Assembly: GCA_039881045.1 (NCBI GenBank) | Contig: JAYWVB010000038.1 | Coordinates: 186,001-250,000 of the forward strand | From: Chaetomium olivaceum | Lineage: Eukaryota > Ascomycota > Sordariomycetes > Sordariales > Chaetomiaceae | DNA length: 64,000 bases | Reading direction: 5' to 3' | Shown: positions 23,967-35,400 of the stretch, in pieces | How the letters are laid out: the number at the start of each line of letters is the position of its first letter | How positions within the stretch are numbered: the first letter of the stretch is position 1 | Notes under the pieces: generated by a model | Told to the model about the DNA's origin: nothing | Databases searched by the model: none | The model's input: the letters and a program-made list of their open reading frames with translations, nothing else | Translations under genes and position numbers: made by a program

Positions 23967-24885
23967 ATGCGCTCACCCACTCACACCCTCTCTGTTCTTA
24001 TTGTTTATCTCATTGTCCTTCCCTTAACCGCCTCGTCCCTTCACCACTCCTCCCCAAGCCGCATATTCTACGACATCGGCAACCAGATCGCGGACAGGTC
24101 CATGATGATAGATGCGGCCCAGTTCAACTTTGCCCCTTTCAGAGTCACGAACCTCCGCATTCTCTGCACCCGCTTCAACCCGACGGTTGACTACTCCTGC
24201 AACCTGACATGTAAGCAAGCAAACGAAAGCAACACACCCTCTCCCCCGAAACCCAAACACAAACCTGCGCGAATAACCCAGAACAAGAGAACACCAAAAA
24301 AAAGAACTAACTGACACGCGTGCGTGCGTGCGTGCGTCAGTCGCCTGGTCCGACCCCAACTCAGTGCGACAGAACAGCGTGACGTCGGGCCACTGCCAGA
24401 CGTCGTGGGTGTGGGACGGCGTGACCAAGCACCAGGCCGACCCGGACGGCAGCAACCCCGTCGCCGCCTACCGCTCGTGCTGGCTCGACGACGACGCCAC
24501 CTACTTCAAGGTCGCCGTGCCAGGCTTCTGGCACCCGGGCAACTTCACCCTCGAGCTGGCCCATCGTTATCGTGATGACGAGTATGTTGTGTTGTGCCCC
24601 CCCCCCCCCCGTTTCCCTTTTCCCCTGATGGCCGACCTTGCTTATCTTTCCTCCTCCTCCTTCATATTTCTCCTGTTTTTACTGAAGACAAGAACGTCAT
24701 CGTTGACGGGATATACTGGCTGACGCGGCCCGTGGGTTCACAGAAACTTTACCATACCTTGGGAGTACCCCACAACGTTTGGAGATGTCCGTGTTCATCT
24801 CTGCGAGGAAGAAGTGCTCACGGATAGGATGGACCATTTTCACGCCGGCCTTATCAATGGGACTGTTATCGGGGTGATTGATTGA
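23967..24885 (+). CDS. Small secreted protein, candidate effector-like or wall protein
   Basis: Three exons: 23967-24210, 24341-24581 and 24744-24885, all GT..AG, closing at TGA to 208 residues. The N-terminus MRSPTHTLSVLIVYLIVLPLTASSL is a clear signal peptide. The mature part has five cysteines (in LCTRF, SCNLT, HCQTSW, SCWLD and HLCEE) and at least three N-glycosylation sequons (NLT, NFT, NGT). The third exon reads NFTIPWEYPTTFGDVRVHLC, which restores a sensible extracellular sequence and supports the second intron. I recognise no domain. The intron 1 acceptor is preceded directly by a GCGT microsatellite and intron 2 contains a run of 14 C, so repeat-length change could affect splicing. 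Function unknown; secretion is the only firm inference. Confidence 0.75.
24318..24337. repeat. (GCGT)5 microsatellite abutting a splice acceptor
   Basis: Five perfect GCGT copies immediately followed by CAG, the acceptor of intron 1 in the small secreted protein gene. Confidence 0.9.
24597..24610. repeat. Poly(C) run of 14 within an intron
   Basis: Homopolymer C run just after the intron 2 donor of the small secreted protein gene. Length as assembled may be unreliable. Confidence 0.8.
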
Positions 24886-25328
24886 GTGAGGGAGAATAAA
24901 AGTGTCTGCCACATGTTGGCAGTGTCTTAGGGATATGACGACGTTGTTGATACGGGTAAAGGTATTCGAAGGGAAGACAGCAAATTGAAACTGTGTACTC
25001 GTCATGTATTTTATCAAAACTTGCCACGAGAAGATGTCGTTGGGAGCAATAATAGACCTTGACATCAGCCATTGATCAAAAATGGGTCGTGACAGGAGAG
25101 GGAGGACAAATGACAACAACCCTCCCAGACGCTCCCATGGGCATCCTTAAAGCAAGTAGTATCGCTCAGAGCAGGATCAACATCTTCATATTCACCTGCG
25201 TGCGCCCTCGGTTGTTTCGTATGCCAGATGGCTTAGAGACACTTCCATCTATTGGCCCCGATACATATGTACAACGTCCCCCAAACCCGGGCTCAGTTCC
25301 AACCCGCCCCTTTTGTGCCACAGCCCAT
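24886..25328. other. Convergent intergenic region
   Basis: 443 bp between the stops of the small secreted protein gene and the NDUFS6 gene. Nothing recognised; probably two 3' untranslated regions. Confidence 0.6.
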
Positions 25329-26208
25329 TCAAGACAGCGGATACGACGTCTCCGGCAGAGACTCGAGGTGGTGCCTGTGATGCTCGTTCGCCTACGATCC
25401 CCCACCTTGTTAGCAAACCCATACCATACCATCCACTTAGTTCAAGAATAAGAAACCTACAAAAGGCAAGCCGCAGTACCCGCACGGCGTAATCTCGGGC
25501 TTGTCGGTGTTGATGAAGATCCGGGGGTGTCCCTCGGGTCCACCGCCGCCGTCGCACGCCACAACACGGTCGTGCGTCCACCGCACAGGCTGCTGGTGGA
25601 TGAGCTCGATGGCGGCATACGGTCGGGGCTATATTCACGAATATCATCACAAGTCAGCTTGCTGCCTCATCCCACGCAACCGACTAGTCCCTCGCACTCC
25701 CAATCCCAATCCCAATCCCAATCCCTAATTCCCCAACCCCTCACCCCTCCCGCAACTACCACCACAAGCCCCCCCCCCTTTCCCCCCAAACAGCGAGCCT
25801 CCTCTTCTCCTCATGATCACCATAAAAGAAAAAGAGCAAAACAACCAAAAAAAAGGACGCACCTGCAACTCAAAATCCGTCTGCTCAAACCTGGGCCCCG
25901 TCATGGCCGCCGCGCGCGGCTGCTGGCTCCGGGACCAGACCTCGGCACGGTTAGGCGACTGGGCAACCGCCGTCGGGGCGGGGCCCTCGGTGACCTGCGG
26001 CGCAGTCTGGGTGTGGGTGGTCGTGCTGGTCGTCGCGCGGCCGGCGGCGGGGCGGGCGCCTCCTGGCCCTGGCTCTGGTTCTGGGCTGGTTTTGGCGGGC
26101 CGTGGTGCTGAATGCTACCGTTGTCGAGCGCTTCGTGAGCTGTTGGGTGTGCCGGGGCAGCTCGCGGGCGGCGGCGGCTGCTACGCCCCGCAGACGGGAG
26201 ACGTACAT
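25329..26208 (-). CDS. NDUFS6: Mitochondrial complex I subunit NDUFS6 (13 kDa-A type), frame broken once
   Basis: Three exons on the minus strand: 26208-25863, 25628-25461 and 25391-25329. The second encodes HDRVVACDGGGGPEGHP..IFINTDKP and CGYCGLPF, the zinc-binding C-terminal domain of NDUFS6; the third ends HHLESLPETSYPLS. Introns are GT..AG, the last with a perfect GCTAAC branch site. The conserved NRAEVWSRSQQPRAAAMTGP segment lies at the end of exon 1. The N-terminus MYVSRLRG..AFSTTAR is a typical mitochondrial presequence. The presequence frame and the frame of the conserved part differ by one base, so a one-base change (or two compensating ones) is needed between about 26000 and 26112, in a very GC-rich stretch coding a variable linker. 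The protein assembles into the matrix arm of complex I. Expected length about 191 residues after correction. Confidence 0.9.
25698..25725. repeat. (TCCCAA)4.7 tandem hexamer in an intron
   Basis: Four full copies plus TCCC, inside the 234-nt first intron of the NDUFS6 gene. Confidence 0.9.
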
Positions 26209-26661
26209 TGTGTTGGTGGTTGTGGAGGGAGTGGGTGGGTGTTTGTTGTTGGGTGTGGTGGTGGTGGTGATGGTGGTTTGCGGGACGGGCCCGGGAAGCG
26301 TCAATTGAAGGTTCGCCTCGACGGATCGATCGAATTGGCTTCGGCGCTGGAAGCTTGGGAGTTCCGGGCGGCGCCGGTTGATTTTCGGAGTCTGGTGCTT
26401 GCTCTGAAGTACAGGGGTGGTCCGTGAGCGACGAAAATGTCTTGGCGCCTTGGCAAGAGCTTGCGGTTCCTTGCTTCTTTTTTTGAGTCCGTTCGCGTTT
26501 GATATTTTTGCGAACAAGGGAGGAAAGAGTCGCCAAGTTGGAAACGAGAACTCGACGAAGAGAGCACCACTTTGCGCAGCGATCTACTGACCCAACACTC
26601 AGAAACCAGCAGACCTTTCAATTTTCTGTCCTACACGCGGCGGGCCCGATTAACAATAAAC
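26209..26661. promoter_or_regulatory. Shared divergent promoter, NDUFS6 / Mpp6-like
   Basis: 453 bp between two divergent starts, therefore holding both promoters. A GTGGTGGTG-type run lies near 26256-26277. No specific factor site is recognised. Confidence 0.5.
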
Positions 26662-27644
26662 ATGGCCCCGACACCAGGAGCGGGAATGCCAGCGATGGCA
26701 AAACAATCAACCCCCAAGACCATGTCTTCCCGTCTCATGACCATGAAGTTCATGCAGCGGGGCGCGGCGGGCGGCGGCAGCAGCAGCATCAGCGACAGCA
26801 ACAGACACACCCGATGCAGCCAGCTCGCCCGCGACCCCGCGGAGCGGCGACGACGGCTCGGCGACCAAGCGGCGCAAGACGGCGCACACACCATCATCGG
26901 CAGCCAGCTCGCCCGCGACGCCGCTCTTCGACCAGCAGGCTATCAAGTCGGCCGTGGAAGAAGAGGAGAAGCGGAACCGGGCGGCGATCGAGAAGCGCGC
27001 CGCTGAGCTGGGCGACTCGCATTGGGTGCTGGAGGGTGCTGCGAGCTTGCCGCCGAGGACGGCGCGGCCGCTGCTGAATGTGGTCGAGGTCGGGTTTGCC
27101 CAGATTGACTACGCGCGGGCGCGTCGAGCAAGGACGATGACCCGTTTGATCTGGGCAGCGCGCCTACTCAGCCGCAGATTCAGAGGTTCAACATGAAGAA
27201 GAAATCAAAGGCATGTTGATTTTTTAGTGGGGGGTTTGGTCTCCGGGCTATGCTAACAAAGATCCACAGGTTGTCAAGAAGGAGAACGACGAAAGCGGTA
27301 ACAGTGACTCTGATTCTGGATCTAGTTCAGGTTCAGGCGAGGTTTCCGACGACGACGGACAGCCGTCGCAAGCACGCGCAGAGCCCAGCCGCGGCCGGAC
27401 GAGTGCCGTAGGCGACGAGCAGAGGCGCGCGAGATCTAGCGTCTCGGGCAGACGAGAAGAGGAGCGTAGGAAGGCGCAGCAACTTGCCGGAAAGAGACGG
27501 AAGAAGGAGATCAAGTTGAACCAACTGACCTCGATCTCGTCCGCAGGTTCGCAGGCGTTTCAGCGGCCCTCTCCCGCCATGACGTGCCACGGGTGTGGGA
27601 AGCTTGGTCACAAAGTTGCCGACTGCCCGAACAAGAAGCGCTGA
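26662..27644 (+). CDS. Mpp6-like exosome cofactor with C-terminal zinc knuckle, frame broken twice
   Basis: The N-terminus has MSSRLMTMKFMQR, the Mpp6 signature that binds the nuclear RNA exosome; the first ATG is at 26662 in a good context (AACATGG), with MSSRL at 26722 as an alternative. The middle, in another frame, reads PLFDQQAIKSAVEEEEKRN and AELGDSHWVLEG, also Mpp6-like. The C-terminus has a CCHC zinc knuckle, CHGCGKLGHKVADC. Two single-base frame breaks are needed: an extra G in the GGG at about 26769-26771, and a missing base near 27118-27121. Exons 26662-27210 and 27270-27644 join KKKSK to VVKKEND only through a GC-AG intron with a GCTAAC branch site. About 307 residues after correction. 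The family helps Mtr4 and Rrp6 in nuclear RNA decay. Adjacent Ser/Asp-rich sequence precedes the knuckle. Confidence 0.82.
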
Positions 27645-30600
27645 GGGCAGAACGCTGCAGGCGTGCTCGTCATTGTCTCCAACTTGGGTTTCGTTAGGTC
27701 TTTCCCGAAGACCGGCCCCCCACCCAAGCTGATCATCCCTTGTGCCTGATTTCCGTCCATTTTCCCAAGCGGTTACGCTTCCTGGCCGAGGTCTGTCTCG
27801 TATTTGGACGCTTGCTAGGGTATGACGGCCTCGTCAAGTGGGCTCCGGATATAGCCAAGTGTTGAGGCATTATAAGCGGCAGCTCTCACAATACCCGGTT
27901 TAGTGACAAGAAACTGCGGCCTTTCGAGATAACTGCTCCGTCGACGAATACGAAGTGTTTCAACATCAGACCTGCATGTGTTCGAAGTGGCAATCACCAT
28001 GATCACAAACTCCCACTCCCGAACCACGTCATCCGCCCAGGCTCTAAACAAGGGCGAAACCACAACAGAGCCGATCCCCGTCCCTTGCCCGGCGCGCACA
28101 CCTATCTCTGCCGGTAGACCGGGCGACCGCGGGACAAGGGGATGTGTGATGAGGCATGCATGAGCACGGCTGAAGGAACCGCTCACAAGCCCCTGGTTCC
28201 CAAGATTCGAGGCCCGGCTTCTAGCACCGAGCCTGAATATAGACAGGAAGTAGCCCTGGTGTCTCTGTCAATAAGCGGAGCCATCTAGTTTCGGAGCCCG
28301 CGAAACCCGTGGGCTACGCCGTTATGGTTGGAAAGGGGTGGGGTGGGGGTGGTTAAGACAAGGAAGGGGAGGAGATGTTTGAATTTTATACCAGAAGCCC
28401 CAGGCAGAAACGGCTGCATGCAGGTTGCCCTTTTGCCGCCGACCCCGGGTGTTGAACCGTACGGGTAACGATGGCTGGGGCTCTCCGCTCCGCCATCGAG
28501 AACGGGCCAGCCGGGCGTGCCGTGTTCTGACATCCCGGGTAAAGTCTGTTGAACCGGGCTGAAGTTGTATGGGAATTCCAACATGGTGGTCCGCGGGACC
28601 GAGCTTCGCCCTTTTGGGATGGCTGGGTTGACGCTTTCGGCTTGCTTCAACGCCACGGCCGTGTCGTTATCTTGGGGGTGGAAGAATACCGGGACCGGGA
28701 GATTCGCAACATCATCCCTTTTCCCCAGACTACTCGTTGCATATCACAGAAAGAGGATAATTCGACATCGGGCCGGATCGCCCCTTGGCTCTGCAGCTCG
28801 GCCATGACCGACGGGCCTTCGGCATCAGGATGATCTCCTGCGCATCCGGGTCTGGTGGATGACAAGGAGCGAGCCGTAGGCGCGTGCGCGCAATGCTCTC
28901 GGCTTCTGGTATGTACACATTTCCGGCATGGCTAGGCCCGCCCACCAAATGGGAGTCGTGAGGCCGGCATTTCCGCGCTTGCGGTGTCGTGGACAGGGTG
29001 ATGTGTGTGGGTTGCTCCTCCGGCGATCGCAGGTTTGGATCGGGTCTCCACAGACATCAACGTGCATAAACCGACGTCGTCGGCCAGGCCGCATGCTCCC
29101 GAACAAGGTCTGCTGCGGGCTGAACCCTCTGCTACCCCTGGCCCGTCGTCCGTGCCCCAAAGCCAAGGTTCACCGCGAAGCCGATGGAAGGGCGGGAGAG
29201 AAGGGACATCATCCGGGTGCGACCCGGCTTTGAGCCATATTTGGTTCGGCTCGCCCATCACTGTCGCATCGCGGCTGGTTGCGAGTTAGCCGCACCGTGG
29301 ACACCAGAACGGTCGCATGAGACGCAGTATCATGTGTTTTGCTCGCACAGCAAACGCCAACGTCGGATTTCAGCACTCGCCGGATCATGGCGTTTGGTGG
29401 TTGCCCCTGTTGCGCTGATGCAAGTTGAATGTCCGGGTTACCCCTCTGTTTCACCTCCATTTCGGTGCCCGGTAGTTCCTTTGATCCGGTGAGACAACCC
29501 AACGAGGACATTGTGTACCCGGCCAGGCCGTGGGGATGGTGTATAGCGGAGGAGGAGATAAGACAATCCTCCATGGGCGCTTTATGAACCGGTGAATCAG
29601 GCACGGCAAGCGCCTCCGCGGCTGGCGGGCTTGATGGCGTTGTCGATCCAAGGGCAACATTTACGGGAGTTGGCGTACGAAGTATGGTGGCGGCCGGGCT
29701 AGTGCCGCAGTCGATGTCGGGTGTAACGATATGTAGGCATGTATGTACCCACTTCGCGGCACAGTCCACAAGCAATCATTTTCCCGGTCGATGGAGAGTT
29801 AGCCGTGGTTGCGTCCAAGAGAACCACCTACATCGCTGCCGGGTGCCAACCGTGACCACGATGTGATTCTACAAATTCGATGACGGGACACAGGAACCGG
29901 GCCGGCTGATGCGCCCGCCCGCGCAGCTCCTGCACGCAACTCGTCAGACCCTCAATTTGGAAGACCGGGAGAGGAGTTTTGGCTTGGGGGGCCGACTGTA
30001 CCCAATCTATCTTCTCGGGTTGACGTGCGCTTGGGATGAGACGTTGCTGCATAGCCTTTGACGAAATTTCCACCAGTCGGGCTGCATGAACGGACCAATA
30101 GCTGAGCTTTGCCGTATTTGTTGAATCGCGACACAGGTTCAGTCAAGGAAGGTCACGAGCCGTTTCTGGCCCAGACAGATGTTTGCATTTTGGTGCGCTG
30201 AGGACTGAACAACGTAAGACGGCAGGCGGGTTGGGGGGGGGGGTTATTGATGGAAGACAGAATTTTGTAACGTCGGAAGTTGGCAAGAGAACTTGGGTAC
30301 CTTAGATACCTAGGTTTTGGTCTTTGCGGGGAGGTTTCAATATCTGCTTGGGACTTGCCCGGGTAGTACCTTACCTGAGGTTCGTCTTGGTTTGGTGCGG
30401 TCAGGAGCAAAACTGAAGTTATGACATGCACTTTCCTCGATGTATGCAGTCAGGTACTTTTTTTGCGCCTCAGGTCCGCTAACGGTGCTGCATGTCAAAT
30501 GAAACAGCCTGCCTGAAAAGCGACCTTGCATGCAGGACATGCAGCTGGCAGCGGCCTAACATGCCTGAGGTGAGTACCTTAGGTACCTCGTTCCATTATA

Positions 30601-32427
30601 TTTCTGTGTATGGGCTAAAATAGCCATGGATTGCACCTTCCACCTGGTAGGTACCTAATATTCCCAAGCGGGCTGTATTGGAAACCTGGAACCGTGGAGC
30701 CGCCCACCGGCCGCTTTTCCGGCCGCCTAAGCCTTAATTACAGGCACAGCAACTCCATCGTATCGTGTTGTAGGCATGTACCTATCTATGTATGTACGAT
30801 CCTGCGCGCAGCATATAGGAGCTGTGCATCGGGTAACTGTGGATGATGAACGCAAGCGCCGTCCTTTGTCCTTTCATCTCTCTTCTCTCAATTACCTAGG
30901 TAGGCTGTTAGATTTCTTAGCGCCGGGCCGTGGGCCTCATGGGTGATGGCCGACATATTGCCTGTGGAAGCTCCTTCCTTTCGATTGCGCCTGCCTCTCG
31001 CATTTGTTTTCGTAGCAATGCTGTAGCCTGGCAGCTTGGTGCTTCTCGGCGGTCTTACCACGCGCTCTCCTCACACCGCAATTCATCAATGTGCCAATCG
31101 AAGTCCTCACATGTATGTTAGGTGCCAGTCCTAGATTGGCTGTGGTGGTTCCGTTCTCTCTGATATGATGAGAATGGATCCACTTGGTGCGGAAGCTGAG
31201 ATCAGATTGATGCCACGATGGAAGTCTCTCGCACTTCAGTACGTACAGGTTCTCATCAAAGATCCAAGGGATCCTAAACGTCGCGAATATGCACACACTA
31301 CCTGGGGTACATTGAGTACCACCTGTAACTTCCAGGTTATTACTCTCTCGACCAATGTCACTCGGTATTTCAGGCTTACGGTCGAAGTATACACAGATCC
31401 GACCCCCCGGCTCCTTCTCCCTCCCGCCCCCACCCCCGTCAATATTGCCGCGCCGATAATCTGTCGCTTCAATGCCGCTTTAGTTAGCTTTTTTCTCACA
31501 CCCTTCATCGACCGCGCATTATTTGATAGTCCTATTGTTGAACTCGACGCGCTGAGCGGCTCGCTGCCTCTGCGGGTCCCCGAGGACGAGATGCACTTAC
31601 GCCCGGGAGGAGGACGGTGACCTATGGTTGCTTCCCGCCCGCGTCTGGCCATCCAGGTGCTCAACAAATTTGCGTCAGCCTGCGCATATAAAGAGAGCCC
31701 TGCTTGCCGGGGATTCCTAGCATCAGATTTCCAATCCCACCAGCTGGACCCTTACAAAAGTACCTATGAACGCATCAGAGTCTTTCCTTTCCACAGAGCT
31801 CTTGGCTTGTTGTCACCCACTACATACACAGTACACAGTAATCTGTTGTATTGTGTGAAACCCTTCTCCAGCTGCGCCGTTACATGGTCGCTACCAAAAT
31901 TCTCACTCCTTCTTTGCCCTACCTCGCCTACCTCGCTTGGGTAGAACAGATTCGACCACGAGGACCCATAACTAGGGCGGACAAGCACCACCACACCACT
32001 AGTAGTTAGCTCCCCGTCCCACCGGGTGCGACTCGACCCAGCCGGCTTCTGGAATCCAACTCGTCGGTAACTGACCCTCTCTTCTCGCCTCCTAGCGCTG
32101 CATCGATTCCCCACACGTCGCACAGACAAGGGCATCTTTACTGGCTCTCGTTGCCGCTGCTGCGCCCGTCATCGCCGCCTCTTCGCCCAACCTGGCCTCG
32201 GCGACTTGCCCCAACCCCACCAACAGTGCTTGTGCCTTTTATTACTGGTACCGTTCCCTGAAAGGACTTGCTGTTGCTTTCTGGCCTATCTCTTGCCGTC
32301 GACAGCTCATTCAGACCGCTTTCTTTACCTGGAAACGAACTTCATTCACTCTCTTCCCATCCCAATATTACCAACTAATTCCCCCCCCCCCCTCCTTCCG
32401 GTCTAAAGTCGACGCCGGCACTCCGTC
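27645..32427. other. Long gene-free region (4.8 kb)
   Basis: No supported gene. Open frames up to 188 codons occur on both strands (for example minus 29775-29209) but lack recognisable domains, overlap one another and show no consistent codon use. TAGGTACCTA-type palindromic sequence recurs at about 30296-30315, 30577-30590 and 30649-30657. From about 31.9 kb the sequence becomes pyrimidine-rich, as expected for the 5' leader of the following gene. Confidence 0.55.
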
Positions 32428-35400
32428 ATGGCTCCCCCGCCCCCAACTCCCCAGTCCTTAGCGGACCCCCCGGCCAACGGCGAGGTTGTGCTTGTCACAG
32501 ACCGCCTAGAGAAGCCGTCTCTGGATGACCGGTCCTACCGGGTCATCTGCCTTCCAAATCAGCTGGAAGCCCTCATAGTTCATGATCCCAAGACAGACAA
32601 GGCCAGTGCCGCCATGGATGTCAATGTTGGGAGCTTTAGCGACGAGGATGATATGCCGGGAATGGCCCACGCCGTCGAGCATGTATGTACACCTTTGTTG
32701 GAGAGACTGGGCTGGTTTCGACACTAACTTTGGCGTGGAGCTCCTCTTCATGGGCAACAAGAAGTACCCGGTGGAAAATGCGTACCACCAGTACATATCA
32801 GCCCATTCCGGGCTGACCAACGCCTATACTGCAGCGACGTCCACCAACTACCACTTTGAGGTTTCTGCGAAACCCAGCAATGAAGAGGAGCCATCCGCCA
32901 CGAACCCCTCGCCATTGCTAGGTGCTCTGGACCGCTTCGCCCAGTTCTTCATCGAGCCGCTGTTCCTCGAGAGCACCCTGGACCGTGAGCTCCGGGCCGT
33001 AGACTCGGAGAACAAGAAGAACCTGCAGAGCGACCAGTGGCGTTTGCATCAGCTCAAGAAGTCGTTGTCAAACCCTAAGCATCCGTTTTGCCATTTCTCT
33101 ACCGGCAACCTGGAAACCCTAAAGACTGCCCCCGAGGCCGAGGGCATCAACGTTCGCGACAAGTTCATCGAGTTCTACGAGAAGCACTACTCGGCCAACC
33201 GGATGAAGCTCTGTGTTCTTGGGCGGGAGCCCTTGGATGTCTTACAGGCTTGGGTCATCGAACACTTCTCGTCCGTCAAAAACAAGAACCTTGCGCCGAA
33301 CAAGTGGGAGACAGAGGTGCCGTTCACTAAGGAGCAACTAGGGACTCAGATCTTTGCGAAGCCCGTCATGGACACGCGGGACCTTACCCTTACGTTCCCT
33401 TTCATCGAACAAGACCATCTTTACGACTCACAGCCTAGTCGATATATCAGCCATCTCATTGGCCACGAGGGACCCGGGAGCATCATGTCGCACATCAAGT
33501 CGAAAGGCTGGGCGAACGGTTTGTATGCTGGAGCATGGCCCGTCAGCCCTGGTACCCCAGAGGTTTTCGAGTGCCAAATTACGTTAACAGAAGAGGTGTG
33601 TAAACCCCCTTTGACCCTTTACAGATTGGGCTATATAATGTCTTACTGACACTGTGTTAGGGTCTCAAAAACTACAAGGAGGTCGTGAAGGTTGTTTTTG
33701 AATACATTGCTCTCCTGCGTGAGACTGAACCACAGGAGTGGATATTCGAAGAACAGAAGGGCCTATCCGAGGTCAACTTTAGGTTCAAAGAGAAGACGCA
33801 ATCATACCGCTTCACGAGCAAGCTCAGCTCATTCATGCAGAAGCCATTGCCGAGGGAGTACCTGCTGAGCGGGTATAGCCTGTTGCGCAAGTTCGACCCC
33901 AGCTTGATCAAGGAAGGTCTCGACTGCCTGCGCCCGGACAACTTCCGCATAACGATCGTCTCGCGCGACTTCCCTGGAACATGGGAGAACAAGGAGAAAT
34001 GGTACGGCACCGAATATACGTGCCAACCTATCCCGGCCGAGCTTAGGGAAGAGATCAAGAAAGCGGCGGCTAGTGGGCCGAAGAACCGAACGGCTAAGCT
34101 CCGACTACCGCACGCAAACGAGTTTGTGCCGACCAAGTTGGAGGTTGAGAAAAGGGGCGTCAAGGAGCCCGCGCTGGCGCCACGTATTGTCCGGAACGAC
34201 GCACTCGTGCGAACCTGGTTCAAGAAGGACGATACTTTCTGGGTCCCGAAAGCAACATTGATCGTTAGCTGCAGGAGCCCCGTGCGCCACCGGCTCGGCG
34301 GCCGGCCGGGTGAAGTCACGTCTCTTTACGGACCTAATTAAGGATGCGCTGGAAGAGTACTCGTACGACGCCGAGCTTGCCGGCTTAGAGTATACCGTGA
34401 CCCTCGACTCGCGCGGCCTGTACATCGAGATCTCCGGCTACAACGACAAGCTGGCGGTCCTTTTGCAGCATGTTCTCATCACCACGCGCGACCTTGAGAT
34501 CCGCGATGACCGATTCGCTATCATCAAGGAACGCATCAGCAGAGGATACCGCAACTGGGAACTCGCCGCGCCCTGGACCCAAATCGGCGATTACATGTCC
34601 TGGTTGACTATCGACCAGGGCTATGTGGTCGAGGAACTCGAGGCTGAGCTGCCTCATATTACACCCGATGCCCTGCGCGTGTTTCAAAAGGAGCTACTGG
34701 CCCAGATGCACATGGAGATTCTTGTCCACGGCAACATCTACAAGGAAGACGCACTCAAACTGACAGACATGGTCGAGTCGACATTGAAACCTCGGGTTCT
34801 GCCGCAGGCGCAGTGGAAGATTCGCCGCGGGTTGATGCTCCCGCCCGGATCCAACTACATCTGGAAGAAGAAACTCAAGGATCCGGCCAATGTCAACCAC
34901 TGCATTCAGTACTTCCTCCATGCAGGGTACAGGGGGGATTACAACGTCCGGGCCAAGGTGCTGCTGCTGGACCAGATCGTCCATGAGCCGTGCTTCAATC
35001 AACTCCGTACCAAGGAACAACTGGGCTATATTGTTTACTCGGGCACCTGGACTAGCATCACGCAGTACGGGTTCTACTTTGTGATTCAGAGCGAGAAGAC
35101 GGCACCGTATCTAGAAACCCGAATTGAGGAGTTTCTAAAGACGGTGGCCACGACACTCGAAGAAATGAGCGACGCCGAGTTCGAGAGCAACAAGCGCAGC
35201 ATCATTGACAAGCGTCTGGAGAGGCTCAAGTATATGGAGCAAGAAAGCAACAGGCACTGGACCCATATCCACTCCGAGTTCTATGCTTTTGATAATGGTA
35301 AGCCACAGACCACGGCCCTTCCTCCCCCCTTGGAAACCCATGCTCGCGAGACTGACCACCTATTTTTCTTTAGCCCCCCAGGATGCGGAGCACATCAAGC

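Noticed and set aside
29209..29775. 188-codon open frame on the minus strand in the gene-free region
   Set aside because: No recognisable domain or intron structure, and overlapped by other short frames on the plus strand at 28928-29492.
31165..31620. 151-codon open frame on the plus strand upstream of STE23
   Set aside because: No family resemblance and an equally long frame lies antisense; probably upstream of or within the leader of STE23.
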